A DNA stretch of 64,000 nt from Lachnospiraceae bacterium UBA7784 (lineage in GTDB: Bacteria > Bacillota > Clostridia > Lachnospirales > Lachnospiraceae), in the NCBI GenBank assembly GCA_002480925.1, contig DLDA01000010.1, positions 65,833 through 129,832 on the forward strand, in the 5' to 3' direction. Position numbers and translations under genes: made by a program. Shown piece by piece: positions 15,925 to 24,530 of the stretch; position 1 is the first letter of the stretch; the number at the start of each line of letters is the position of its first letter. A model generated the notes under the pieces. That model worked only from the letters and a program-made list of their open reading frames with translations, was not told the origin of the DNA and did no database searches.

Positions 15925-16852
15925 AACACCATTTGTGATACTGATCGCCTTTATCTGCTGCTTCCTGTGGGGGAGTGCTTTCCCGTCGATAAAGTCAGGC
16001 TACAGGATATTTCAGATACCGTCATCGGATACGGCTTCTGTCCTTGTCTTTGCCGGGGTAAGGTTTTTTCTTGCCGGCTGCATGGTAATAGTGGCAGGAA
16101 GTTTTATTAAAAAAAAGCCTCTTATAGTAAGGCCAGGTGGCATTCCCTGTATACTTGCCCTATGCGCCTTCCAGACCTTCGGACAGTATTATTTTTTCTA
16201 TATTGGACTTGCCCATGCCTCCGGAGTAAGCTCATCCGTCATCGAGGCCTCAGGTACCTTTATGACTATACTTATAGCGGCACTTATCTTCAGGACTGAA
16301 AGGCTAAGCCCTAGAAAGATAGCTGGAACTGTCATAGGCTTTGCCGGGGTAATGCTAATTCAGATAAACGGTATCCATCAGGCCTTTTCCTTTACTCTTA
16401 TGGGAGAGGGCTTTATACTGATATCAGCTCTTCTGGGCGCCTTCTCATCATCCTTCATAAAGCTTTTTTCGAAGAAATATGATACCGTAGCCCTATGCGG
16501 ATATCAGTTCATGGCCGGTGGACTGCTGCTTTTTATAACAGGCTGTCTTAGCGGAGGCCATCTGTCTGTTGCCAGAGCCGGCGCCCCTGGCATAATGTTA
16601 ATAATCTATATGGCCTTTATTTCTGCCTGTGCCTATACTCTATGGGGCATCCTGCTTTCACATAATCCTGTAAGCAGGATAGCAGTATTTGGTTTCATGA
16701 ATCCTGTCATCGGAGTTCTCCTTTCGGCCATTATACTGGGAGAATACGACCAGGCCATAAGGCTCCAGTCGCTTGTGGCCCTGCTTCTGGTATCACTTGG
16801 TATAATCGTTGTAAACCTTACCGGAAAGGAGAAGGATCATGTGCTCACTTGA
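15896..16852 (+). CDS. EamA-family (DMT) membrane transporter
   Basis: A 318-residue integral membrane protein with about ten hydrophobic helices in two repeated EamA halves, as in drug/metabolite transporters of the RhaT group. Typical features are FLWGSAFPSIKSGY in helix 1 and the SSVIEASGTFMTILIAAL and AVFGFMNPVIGVLLSAIILGE stretches at matching places in each half. AAAGGAG at 15883-15889 within the helicase gene precedes the ATG. The substrate cannot be told from sequence. Overlap on both sides suggests cotranscription with the helicase and cobT. Confidence 0.85.
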   Translation: MSEKKTIWAETPFVILIAFICCFLWGSAFPSIKSGYRIFQIPSSDTASVLVFAGVRFFLAGCMVIVAGSFIKKKPLIVRPGGIPCILALCAFQTFGQYYFFYIGLAHASGVSSSVIEASGTFMTILIAALIFRTERLSPRKIAGTVIGFAGVMLIQINGIHQAFSFTLMGEGFILISALLGAFSSSFIKLFSKKYDTVALCGYQFMAGGLLLFITGCLSGGHLSVARAGAPGIMLIIYMAFISACAYTLWGILLSHNPVSRIAVFGFMNPVIGVLLSAIILGEYDQAIRLQSLVALLLVSLGIIVVNLTGKEKDHVLT

Positions 16853-17861
16853 TAAGGCTGCGATGAAGGAAGCAAGGGAGAGATGGGATGGCATAGCCCA
16901 TCCTCTTTACGGGCTTGGACAATTCGAAGATCTGATAGTTCAGATAGCAGGAATAAAAGGGACAAGTGACATTTCTCTTGACAAAAAAAGAGTCCTTGTT
17001 TTCTGCGGAGATAACGGAATATCTGATACCCCGGTCTCACAGAGCGACAGCAGCGTCACAGCTATGGTAGCAGATGAAATCGCAGAGGGCAGGAGTGCGA
17101 TAAATGAAATGGCATATTGTGCCGGAGCCGATGTAATCTGTATCGATGCTGGCATAAGGGACGATATTGTTTCTACAAATATCATTGATAAGAATGTAGT
17201 CAGAGGAACAAAGAATTTTCTTTATGAGCCGGCTATGACACTTGAACAGACCAGACAGTGTATTGATGCCGGGATAGAGACCGTAAGAGAATTCTCATCT
17301 GATATCATTGCAGTAGGTGAGATGGGTATAGGAGATACCACATGTGCCTCACTTATCACTGCATCGCTTCTGGGATTATCTGCCACAGATGTGACAGGGA
17401 GGGGCGCCGGCCTTTCAATGGATGGACTTTGCTATAAGGAAAGAGTGATAGGTCAGACTATAAAAAAATATGATCTATATAAGAAAACTCCGCTTGAGAT
17501 CCTTTCGATAAGCGGAGGCGCAGAGATTGCGGCAATGACAGGAGCCTTCATCGGGGGCAAAAAATACCATATCCCTCTTATAATTGACGGGGCAGTAAGT
17601 CTCTGCTCAGCCCTTCTTGCCGAGAGGCTGTCTCCAGGAGCAAGGGATTTCATGATCGCCTCCCAGCTGGGAAGAGAAAAGCTTTCTCCATTTATACTAA
17701 AGGAGATGTCCCTTAAGGCTCCAATCCATGCCGGGCTTGCCTTCGGAGAGGGCAGTGGGGCGGTAATGATGTTTCCTCTTTTAGATCAGGCACTAAGTGT
17801 ATACAATACTGCTCATTCCTTTGAAAGCATGAGTCTTTCTCCCTATAAGCATATGAGCTAA
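16839..17861 (+). CDS. cobT: Nicotinate-nucleotide:dimethylbenzimidazole phosphoribosyltransferase
   Basis: CobT activates the lower-ligand base of cobamides to its alpha-ribotide. The 340-residue protein is full length, with VLVFCGDNGISDTPVSQ near residue 51, the GEMGIGDTTCAS loop near 163 and the catalytic Glu in FGEGSGAVM near the C terminus. GGAAAGGAG precedes the ATG, which overlaps the transporter stop by 14 bases. No other cobamide gene is in the window, so this orphan copy may serve base exchange or salvage. Its end overlaps the convergent pgeF by 4 bases. Confidence 0.93.
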   Translation: MCSLDKAAMKEARERWDGIAHPLYGLGQFEDLIVQIAGIKGTSDISLDKKRVLVFCGDNGISDTPVSQSDSSVTAMVADEIAEGRSAINEMAYCAGADVICIDAGIRDDIVSTNIIDKNVVRGTKNFLYEPAMTLEQTRQCIDAGIETVREFSSDIIAVGEMGIGDTTCASLITASLLGLSATDVTGRGAGLSMDGLCYKERVIGQTIKKYDLYKKTPLEILSISGGAEIAAMTGAFIGGKKYHIPLIIDGAVSLCSALLAERLSPGARDFMIASQLGREKLSPFILKEMSLKAPIHAGLAFGEGSGAVMMFPLLDQALSVYNTAHSFESMSLSPYKHMS

Positions 17862-18673
17862 TCTCTTATCATGATAAATGCTCCCTGGACTCCGCGCTTG
17901 CCATGGCTTGCCCTGTGAGAAAAGAGGAGATCAGGATTCTCACAAGTGCATATATCACTTATATGGATATTTTCTTTACGGACTCCGGCCTCCTCCATAG
18001 TGATAGCAACTGCTCTTTTCAGATCGAGAAGAAAGTGACCTGGTCTGTTCCTCCTAAGTATCTGGTCGGCCTTATCAGGAAAGACCGCCTCGAATTCTCT
18101 GGCTACTTCGTCGCTTACCTCATAGCAGTTTCCGCAGATAGCAGGACCGATCCCGCAGATGATATCAGCCGGATCTGATCCGTAATTTTCCTGCATGGCC
18201 TTTATAGTATTCAGAGCTATTTTTTTTACACTTCCCCTCCATCCGGAGTGGGCAGCACCTATGCATTTCTTTACCGAATCAGCGAAGATAAGGGGAAGGC
18301 AATCGGCTGAGAAGACCGATAGTACAAGTCCTCTCGTATCTGTAACCAGTCCGTCCACATCATGATAGCCTCTTTCCTTAATAAGGCCGGCTCCCCGGTC
18401 ACTTTCTCCTACAGCAATGACACGGGCTGTATGTGTCTGGTCGGTAAGGACCAGATCTTCTGCGCTGCATCCCATAGCCCCTGCCACCCTGTTGAAATTC
18501 TCCCTGACATTGGTTTCGGGATCAGAAAGACCTGACTTTAAGTTCAGGCTTTTATAATATCCCTGGCTTACGCCTCCCCGCCTTGCAGTAAACATATGTT
18601 TGATAAAAGAAAGCTCCAAAAAGGCATCGAAGCCGAAATAGGGAAGCTCTCCGTCATAAAATCTCATATTCAT
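17858..18673 (-). CDS. pgeF: Purine nucleoside phosphorylase of the YfiH/PgeF (DUF152) family
   Basis: This family, once called multicopper polyphenol oxidase, contains purine nucleoside phosphorylases and peptidoglycan-editing factors. The 271-residue protein has the family's metal-site motifs in order: DQTHTARV, FSADCLPLIF, AAHSGWRG and GIGPAICGNCYEV. An alternative start at the third codon is possible. It is transcribed from its own promoter, divergent from the YugP protease gene, and converges on cobT. Confidence 0.9.
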   Translation of the reverse strand: MNMRFYDGELPYFGFDAFLELSFIKHMFTARRGGVSQGYYKSLNLKSGLSDPETNVRENFNRVAGAMGCSAEDLVLTDQTHTARVIAVGESDRGAGLIKERGYHDVDGLVTDTRGLVLSVFSADCLPLIFADSVKKCIGAAHSGWRGSVKKIALNTIKAMQENYGSDPADIICGIGPAICGNCYEVSDEVAREFEAVFPDKADQILRRNRPGHFLLDLKRAVAITMEEAGVRKENIHISDICTCENPDLLFSHRASHGKRGVQGAFIMIRD

Positions 18674-18701
18674 AGCTTTTTCCTTTCAGAGGGTTATCGT
18701 T

Positions 18702-18730
18702 ATTCTACCACCGAAGCAATCCGACTTCAA
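18702..18730 (-). promoter_or_regulatory. pgeF promoter
   Basis: Minus-strand TTGAAG (18730-18725) and TAGAAT (18707-18702) are 17 bases apart, and TGG before the -10 gives an extended -10. The leader to the ATG at 18673 is about 20 bases. Confidence 0.65.
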
Positions 18731-18735
18731 GCCGA

Positions 18736-18764
18736 TTGCATTGAAGGGTCCCTTATGATAAAAT
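18736..18764 (+). promoter_or_regulatory. Promoter of the YugP-type protease gene
   Basis: TTGCAT (18736-18741), a 17-base spacer and TAAAAT (18759-18764), with TGA directly before the -10. It is back to back with the pgeF promoter, only five bases apart at the -35 ends. Confidence 0.62.
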
Positions 18765-18795
18765 GTTTTGAAAGAAACGGGGAAAGGAGAAGCTT

Positions 18796-19497
18796 ATGTA
18801 TCCATTCATGTATTATTTTGATCCAACCTATATACTGGTAATAATCGGCGCTATAATCTGTGCTATTGCCTCTGCCAGGGTCCATATCACCTATAGCCGC
18901 TATGACAGGGTTCATAACAGAAGAGGAGTGACTGCAGAACAGGTAGCTGATATGATCCTTAGAAGCGCCGGAATAATGGACGTAAGGATCATGCGTGTTA
19001 ACGGAAATCTCACCGACAACTATAATCCTTCCAATAGGACCCTTAATCTTTCAGACGCTGTTATGGGAAAGACCTCAGTTGCAGCTATCGGAGTTGCTGC
19101 CCATGAATGCGGACATGCTATTCAGGATCAGCAGAATTACGGACCCTTAAGACTTAGAGCCATATCTGTTCCTCTGGCCAATATTGGCTCTTATCTGTCG
19201 TGGCCTATTCTTATTCTTGGCGTGATACTTGGTTCACCTAAGCTTGCAAATATTGGAATCATTGTATTCCTTTTCGTGATTGCCTTTGAGCTAATAACTC
19301 TGCCTGTCGAATTCAATGCATCCCACAGGGCTCTAAAGATCCTGTCAGAATCTCAGATTCTTGAAAGAGATGAGGTGAAAAAAGCAAGAAGCGTGCTAGC
19401 CGCCGCAGCCATGACCTATGTAGCGGCTTTGTTCTCGGCATTTCTTCAGCTGTTTAGGATGATACTGATAGCTGGGAGCGCAGACAGAGATGACTGA
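18796..19497 (+). CDS. Membrane zinc metallopeptidase, YugP family
   Basis: A 233-residue membrane protease. The zinc site is H103-ECG-H107 (AAHECGHAIQDQ). A first membrane helix is at residues ~10-27; two more follow the active site at ~130-165, then one near the C terminus at ~198-222. The motif NRTLNLSDAV upstream of the HExxH is typical of the family. GGAAAGGAG at 18780-18788 precedes the ATG. The physiological substrate is unknown; the family is often linked to membrane quality control. Confidence 0.9.
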   Translation: MYPFMYYFDPTYILVIIGAIICAIASARVHITYSRYDRVHNRRGVTAEQVADMILRSAGIMDVRIMRVNGNLTDNYNPSNRTLNLSDAVMGKTSVAAIGVAAHECGHAIQDQQNYGPLRLRAISVPLANIGSYLSWPILILGVILGSPKLANIGIIVFLFVIAFELITLPVEFNASHRALKILSESQILERDEVKKARSVLAAAAMTYVAALFSAFLQLFRMILIAGSADRDD

Positions 19498-19499
19498 GA

Positions 19500-19528
19500 G
19501 GTTAGGGCCTAGGGGGTAGTCCCTAACC
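19500..19528. repeat. Inverted repeat after the YugP gene
   Basis: GGTTAGGG (19500-19507) and CCCTAACC (19521-19528) pair across a 13-base loop that itself contains CCTAGG. There is no following T-run, so it is a weak terminator at best. Confidence 0.5.
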
Positions 19529-19552
19529 CTAACGACCTCCGGTATCTATCTA

Positions 19553-19576
19553 GCGGATAAATATCTGTTTATCCGC
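19553..19576. repeat. Perfect hairpin upstream of the tyrosine recombinase
   Basis: GCGGATAAA (19553-19561) and TTTATCCGC (19568-19576) form a 9-bp stem with a 6-base loop, ending 8 bases before the -35 of the recombinase gene. It could be a terminator lacking a clean U-run or a protein-binding site. Confidence 0.5.
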
Positions 19577-19584
19577 ATCTTATA

Positions 19585-19613
19585 TTGAAAAGCAATCTGT
19601 AATCATGTATAAT
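19585..19613 (+). promoter_or_regulatory. Promoter of the tyrosine recombinase gene
   Basis: TTGAAA (19585-19590) and TATAAT (19608-19613) with a 17-base spacer. The start point near 19620 excludes an upstream ATG at 19605 as the translation start. Confidence 0.75.
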
Positions 19614-19637
19614 AGATTTTATTGGAGGCTTTTTATT

Positions 19638-20711
19638 ATGGCTAAGGATTCAGACTTCTATAAGGAAAAGAAAAACAAACAGACTATAAAGCTGCGGGAG
19701 CTTCTTTCAAGGCTGCCAGGCTTTGCATGTGACTATATCTACAGCAAGGAAATGACATCACAGACCAGTACCCTGGTCGCATATTGCTATGATCTGATCA
19801 CATTTTTCCAGTATATGATCGATACAAATCCTATCTGCAAAGGACTAAGTACCAAGGATTTCAGGCTTGAAATATTAGAAAAGGTCACATCCGAGGATAT
19901 TGCCGAATACCAGAGATATCTCCGCCTTGACTTAGACAGCGATTCAAAGACCATTCATGAGAATGACAAGAAGGCGATCGCAAGGAAAATGGCCCCTCTG
20001 CGCGGTCTTTTCCATTATCATCTGATCCATAAGAACATAAAGGAAGATCCGACAGTCCTTGTCCCGCTCCCAAGGCTTAAGAAAGATAAGAATATAATCC
20101 GTATGTCAAATTATGAGGTTCAGGCAATACTTTCAGCGATAGAGAATGGTAATGCCTCTATGTCAAAGCGTCAGAGGATCTACTGTGAGAAAACAAAGCA
20201 GAGGGATCTGGCCATACTTACCCTGATGCTGAATACCGGGATCCGTGTTTCAGAGTGCAACGGGCTTGACTGCACGGATGTAGATCTTAAGGTAAATACT
20301 ATCACCATAGTAAGAAAGGGTGGCGGAACAGACGTCCTGTATTTTGGAGATGAGGTCCACCAGGTATTAGAGGACTATATGGATGGCGAAAGAAAGGGAA
20401 TAATCCCTAAGGACGGCCATGAGAAGGCTCTCTTTCTGTCACTCCAGGGAAAAAGGATGAGCGTTGATGCTATTGAACGACTTGTGAAAAAATATGCAAG
20501 GATGGTTGTCCCAAATAAACATATCACTCCTCATAAGCTAAGGAGCACATATGGCACGGCCCTTTACAGGGAAACCGGTGATATAAGGCTTGTAGCTGAT
20601 GTGCTGGGACATGAGAATATAAACACCACGATCGACTACTATGCTGCTATTGAGGATGAGCACAAGAAGGAGGCTGCAAACGCTGTTGACTTTCACAGAA
20701 AGGATCAGTAG
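19638..20711 (+). CDS. Tyrosine recombinase, XerC/XerD-like
   Basis: A 357-residue site-specific recombinase. ATG 19638 is used because GGAGG at 19623-19627 serves it and the promoter start lies after an earlier ATG. The N-terminal SAM-like core-binding domain (~residues 15-140) precedes the catalytic domain with Arg in NTGIRVSE, Lys in VRKGGGTD, the HKLRSTYG box, His in LGHENINTT and the nucleophile Tyr in TIDYYAA. It has its own promoter and no excisionase, phage gene or att repeat nearby, so a housekeeping chromosome-dimer or XerA-like role is more likely than a prophage integrase. No dif-like site was recognised. Confidence 0.88.
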   Translation: MAKDSDFYKEKKNKQTIKLRELLSRLPGFACDYIYSKEMTSQTSTLVAYCYDLITFFQYMIDTNPICKGLSTKDFRLEILEKVTSEDIAEYQRYLRLDLDSDSKTIHENDKKAIARKMAPLRGLFHYHLIHKNIKEDPTVLVPLPRLKKDKNIIRMSNYEVQAILSAIENGNASMSKRQRIYCEKTKQRDLAILTLMLNTGIRVSECNGLDCTDVDLKVNTITIVRKGGGTDVLYFGDEVHQVLEDYMDGERKGIIPKDGHEKALFLSLQGKRMSVDAIERLVKKYARMVVPNKHITPHKLRSTYGTALYRETGDIRLVADVLGHENINTTIDYYAAIEDEHKKEAANAVDFHRKDQ

Positions 20712-20720
20712 CCGCTGGAC

Positions 20721-21638
20721 CTACTTATCCTTAAGAAGCTTTAAAAGCCTTACAAAATAATCCGGAAGAGGTGCATTTACTTCTATATATTTCCCTGTTG
20801 TGGGATGGATAAAGCCCAGTGTCATTGCATGCAGGCACTGTCCCTGAAGTCTGAACGGACATTTTGACGGACCATATACAGTGTCCCCAAGAAGAGGATG
20901 CCCGATAGAGGCCATATGAACTCTTATCTGATGTGTACGACCGGTTTCCAGCCTGAATTCACAATAGGCATAATCTCTGACATTCGAAAGGACCCTGTAA
21001 TGGGTCACCGCTCTCCTGCCGTGGACCGGGTCTATCGCCATTTTCTTCCTGTCCTTGCTGCTTCTTCCGATCGGAGCGTCGATAGTCCCGGACCTATCAG
21101 GCATTCTTCCAATTACTATACCCCTGTAGATCCGGTTTAAGGAATGCTCCTTTATCTGCTGGGCAATAAGCAGATGGGCATGGTCATTCTTACATATTAT
21201 CAGAGAGCCTGTAGTATCACGGTCTATCCTATGGACAATGCCCGGACGGATAACTCCATTTATAGCTGAAAGTGAGTCACCGCAATGGTACATGACTGCA
21301 TTTACAAGAGTATGGTCAGGATGGCCGGGCGCCGGATGGACCACCATTCCCTTGGGCTTGTTTACTACAAGGACATCGCAATCCTCATAGAGTATATCAA
21401 GCGGAATGTTTTCCGGACTTACATCAAGGATCTCCTCCTCGATAGGGAGGATGGTGATCATGTCATCGGTACGAAGCTTGTAATTATTCTTGACTGGCTT
21501 GTCGTTTACAAGGATCTTCTGATCCTCAATGGCCTTCTGATAGAATGAACGGGTCTTATCTCCATTATCTGCCAGAAACCTGTCTATACGTATTCCCTCT
21601 GATCCTTTATCTATAACTATCTGTTCTTCTTTATCCAT
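20721..21638 (-). CDS. rluD: 23S rRNA pseudouridine synthase, RluD family
   Basis: The enzyme converts uridines of 23S rRNA to pseudouridine. The 305-residue protein has an N-terminal S4 RNA-binding domain (residues ~12-75) and the synthase core, with the catalytic Asp in HRIDRDTTGSL. The ATG lies inside the end of lspA (22-base overlap) with GAGGATC upstream. The family contains several paralogues in Firmicutes (RluD, YlyB, YjbO), so the precise target uridine is uncertain; linkage to lspA matches B. subtilis ylyB. Confidence 0.92.
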   Translation of the reverse strand: MDKEEQIVIDKGSEGIRIDRFLADNGDKTRSFYQKAIEDQKILVNDKPVKNNYKLRTDDMITILPIEEEILDVSPENIPLDILYEDCDVLVVNKPKGMVVHPAPGHPDHTLVNAVMYHCGDSLSAINGVIRPGIVHRIDRDTTGSLIICKNDHAHLLIAQQIKEHSLNRIYRGIVIGRMPDRSGTIDAPIGRSSKDRKKMAIDPVHGRRAVTHYRVLSNVRDYAYCEFRLETGRTHQIRVHMASIGHPLLGDTVYGPSKCPFRLQGQCLHAMTLGFIHPTTGKYIEVNAPLPDYFVRLLKLLKDK

Positions 21639-22126
21639 GTATTAAGATCCTCATCAGACATTCCGAAAATCAGGATGATAAGAAGGAAAATGACGGAAAG
21701 AGTTACATAGATATCAGCGACATTGAAGACCGGAAAATTGATCAGAGAAAAATATATGAAGTCAGTCACCTTATGAAAGGCAACCCTGTCAATATAATTT
21801 CCGATTGCTCCAGCGAAAAGGGTGGACAGGCAGAAGGCCATACGAAGATACTTCCTCTCGAAGGGGAGCCGGAGGAAGAAATAAGTCACAAGGGCTGCTA
21901 CCAGTGGAGTCAGGATAAAGAATACAAGTGACTTTCCGTTAAGAATCGAAAAGGCTGCTCCAGTATTGAACAGTAGCTGGAGCTCAAGTACGCCTGGTAT
22001 AAGCACTAAATTTCCTGAGCTTAAGGCTTCTCTTGCTATCTGCTTTGTCCACTGATCTAAAAGGATTAGAAGGATAATATAGATCAGAAAGAAAATATAA
22101 TATTTTTTTTTGCTTTTATACAGCAT
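21617..22126 (-). CDS. lspA: Lipoprotein signal peptidase II
   Basis: LspA removes signal peptides from lipidated prolipoproteins in the membrane. ATG 22126 is preferred because GAGG lies 6 bases upstream (GAGGAAAAATATG); it gives 169 residues. An earlier ATG at 22147 that overlaps the aroB stop has no RBS. Four membrane helices are visible, and the two catalytic aspartates are in GNYIDRV and FNVADIYV. Confidence 0.94.
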   Translation of the reverse strand: MLYKSKKKYYIFFLIYIILLILLDQWTKQIAREALSSGNLVLIPGVLELQLLFNTGAAFSILNGKSLVFFILTPLVAALVTYFFLRLPFERKYLRMAFCLSTLFAGAIGNYIDRVAFHKVTDFIYFSLINFPVFNVADIYVTLSVIFLLIILIFGMSDEDLNTWIKKNR

Positions 22127-22143
22127 ATTTTTCCTCGTAAAAA

Positions 22144-23244
22144 TCATTTCAGGATCTGATCGATCGCAGTCAGCAGGTCTTGATCTGTGAGCCCTGTATC
22201 TATCATAGCCTCACCGATTTCTTTAAGAAGGATGAATCTGATATGACCACAAGCCATCTTCTTATCGGATTTGGTCGTAGCCAGAATCTTTTCTGCATCA
22301 TATCTGTCAGCTGGAACTGACAGAGGAAGGTCGTATGAAGATATCAGATCAAGAATCATCCTATAGTCGTCGGATGAGATATATCCCTTCTTCATGGAAA
22401 GATATGAGGCGGCATTCATTCCTAAGGCCACGCACTGGCCATGAGACAGAGAAAAATCCGAAAGCTTCTCCACAGCATGTCCGATCGTATGACCGAAATT
22501 CAATGTGGCTCTGATGCTCTGCTCCTTTGGATCAGTCTCAACTACCCTTCCCTTTATCTGACAGCTTCTCTTTACTACTGTAAGCATAGCATCTGGATCA
22601 AAAGAGCGGATCTTTTGCCTCTTATCTATCAGGAAGTTAAGATAGGCCTTATCAGCTATAAGTCCGTGCTTTATGACCTCTCCCATGCCTGATGCAAGCT
22701 GGTCGGCAGGAAGACTCTCTAGGACAGAAAGATTCATATAAACGAGTCTAGGCATATAGAATGCTCCCACCATATTCTTGAAGGCCCTGAAATCGACTCC
22801 GGTTTTGCCGCCTATTGAGGAATCTACCATAGAAAGAAGGCTTGTAGGCATCTGGATAAAATCTATGCCGCGAAGATAAGTCGCTGCGGTAAAACCGCAA
22901 AGATCACCGACTACACCGCCTCCTAATGCAACAAGCAGATCATGTCTGTCAAAATGAGACTTTATCAGGAATTCGTAAAGATCTTCCACTACATCAAGGT
23001 TCTTTGAAGCCTCTCCTGCTCTGAATACGAACTGAGTGACAAGTGAGGCTGCATGGCAAAGGGTATCCTTTACAGCATCCAGATAAAGCTCTGATACGTT
23101 TGAATCGCTGACTATACAGATCCTGCTATAGGTCCTGCCGGTTTTACTGATATAGTCTAAAAGCCTGCTGTAGTCATGTGTAAGAGCTATCCTGTAGCAG
23201 GGACTGCCCTTGTAATTTATCTGTAATTCATCTGTATCTTTCAT
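22144..23244 (-). CDS. aroB: 3-dehydroquinate synthase
   Basis: AroB catalyses the second step of the shikimate pathway using NAD and a divalent metal. The 366-residue protein shows the NAD-binding GEASKNLDVVEDLY and ALGGGVVGDLCGF region and the metal-binding Glu and His in GMGEVIKHGLI, NFGHTIGHAVE and LSHGQCVALG. Start ATG 23244 has GGAT 6 bases upstream; a TTG four codons earlier is possible. Its place in the ylm-lspA cluster is not universal; it supports aromatic amino acid synthesis together with pheA further along. Confidence 0.94.
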   Translation of the reverse strand: MKDTDELQINYKGSPCYRIALTHDYSRLLDYISKTGRTYSRICIVSDSNVSELYLDAVKDTLCHAASLVTQFVFRAGEASKNLDVVEDLYEFLIKSHFDRHDLLVALGGGVVGDLCGFTAATYLRGIDFIQMPTSLLSMVDSSIGGKTGVDFRAFKNMVGAFYMPRLVYMNLSVLESLPADQLASGMGEVIKHGLIADKAYLNFLIDKRQKIRSFDPDAMLTVVKRSCQIKGRVVETDPKEQSIRATLNFGHTIGHAVEKLSDFSLSHGQCVALGMNAASYLSMKKGYISSDDYRMILDLISSYDLPLSVPADRYDAEKILATTKSDKKMACGHIRFILLKEIGEAMIDTGLTDQDLLTAIDQILK

Positions 23245-23268
23245 AATATCATCCAATTATCTGATTGG

Positions 23269-24030
23269 TCAGTCATACCATTCTATGCTGACCTTTATCC
23301 GTCCTTTATTTGTCAATCCTGTGAAATCACTGATACGGAATTTTCCGTTTCCACGGATTGTTATTATATCCCCTGAAGAGATCTGCCTGGTGTGACTTTT
23401 CTCTATGCGGCTGTTTATCATCACTCTTTCAGAATCGATAAGTAAGCATCCTTTAGTCCTTGAGGTATGGGCTGCTGCTGCGACAAGAGAATCAAGCCGG
23501 TCTGAGCTTATGATTATGGTCTCCTGGCGAAATGAGGGCCTGATATCTGATCCATGAAAATCAATAAGCGAAGCAAAGACCTCGGTGTGCCTTACACTAA
23601 TAATATTGTCAAGGATCAGGGGAGCGATCCTGTCAACACAAAACAGGGTGCATGAATGGTCTTTACTGTCTACAAGCAAATCACCAAGAAGTTCTCTTCT
23701 GATACCAAGGTTCATAAGAGCCCCCAGGTAGTCCCTGTGAGTCAGGGACTCGGCAAAGTTCTGATTCCGACAGGAAATCCTTATGGCCTTAAAGGGGAAG
23801 TCTCCATTCTGTTCAAAAAAAGCGTCAGAGGGCATAAAACATACCATCTGACGCTCTGACAATTCATATCCACCATCAGTAGTTACAGTAGAGAAAAAGT
23901 GCATGGTATGGAGAATAGAAAGCTCTCTCGCATCGCAGAAATCTGTATAAACCGGATAGGCTCTTGCACTGGCCCTTTGGTCAAGGTCATTGAATCTCTT
24001 ACGGATAAAATCATCTGTATCTGTCTTCAT
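23269..24030 (-). CDS. ylmH: YlmH-type S4 RNA-binding protein
   Basis: A 253-residue protein of the YlmH family. It has the family's central domain (residues ~60-170) and a C-terminal S4 RNA-binding fold from ~residue 180 (SSDRLDSLVAAAAHTSRTKG). YlmH is tied to cell division in other Firmicutes and has been linked to ribosome rescue. The ATG overlaps the sepF stop (ATGA), so the two are translationally coupled. Confidence 0.88.
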   Translation of the reverse strand: MKTDTDDFIRKRFNDLDQRASARAYPVYTDFCDARELSILHTMHFFSTVTTDGGYELSERQMVCFMPSDAFFEQNGDFPFKAIRISCRNQNFAESLTHRDYLGALMNLGIRRELLGDLLVDSKDHSCTLFCVDRIAPLILDNIISVRHTEVFASLIDFHGSDIRPSFRQETIIISSDRLDSLVAAAAHTSRTKGCLLIDSERVMINSRIEKSHTRQISSGDIITIRGNGKFRISDFTGLTNKGRIKVSIEWYD

Positions 24031-24518
24031 TGCAGTGACTGTACTGATGATATAGAGCCAGGCAGATTATCCACCATCTGAAGGAAGTCACCAGTGATAG
24101 TCACATCCTTCGGAGTAATAAGGAATATAAAATTCGATACCCGCTGCAGGTTGCCCTCCTTAGCGTAGCAGACACCAGAAACAAAGTCTATTATACGCTG
24201 TCCTACGCTCATGTCGAGTCCTTCGGTATTTAGCAGTATTGTCGTACCGCTTATCAGAGTATCTGCAATCTCCTGTATATCGCCGTAGGAAGTCGGCTTT
24301 ATTGATGCAACAGCCATGCCGTCAGCCGCCTTATATGACCTTCTTTGGGAGCTCTCCTTTGATCTTATAGGGGTGATCTTCGAAGATGCGGCCTCATCCC
24401 TGTCCCTGGTTCTGCGACGAGGACGTTCTTCTTCTGTTTCTTCATAATCCTCGTCATCATATTCATCATCGTCTGACGGAAGATTTACTGCATCAAGGAA
24501 CTTATCAAATATGCTCAT
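24027..24518 (-). CDS. sepF: Cell division protein SepF
   Basis: SepF tethers FtsZ filaments to the membrane. The 163-residue protein has the N-terminal amphipathic membrane anchor MSIFDKFLDAVNL, an acidic and Arg-rich linker (residues ~16-60) and the dimerising C-terminal domain with TILLNTEGLDMSVGQRIIDFVSG, which binds the FtsZ tail. AGAGG precedes the ATG. It follows ylmE, the classic ylm order. Confidence 0.93.
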   Translation of the reverse strand: MSIFDKFLDAVNLPSDDDEYDDEDYEETEEERPRRRTRDRDEAASSKITPIRSKESSQRRSYKAADGMAVASIKPTSYGDIQEIADTLISGTTILLNTEGLDMSVGQRIIDFVSGVCYAKEGNLQRVSNFIFLITPKDVTITGDFLQMVDNLPGSISSVQSLQ

Positions 24519-24530
24519 AAACGACCTCTC

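Noticed and set aside
19500-19620. Possible dif site next to the tyrosine recombinase
   Set aside because: No sequence resembling the two 11-base Xer half-sites with a 6-base centre was found; the visible repeats have different spacing.
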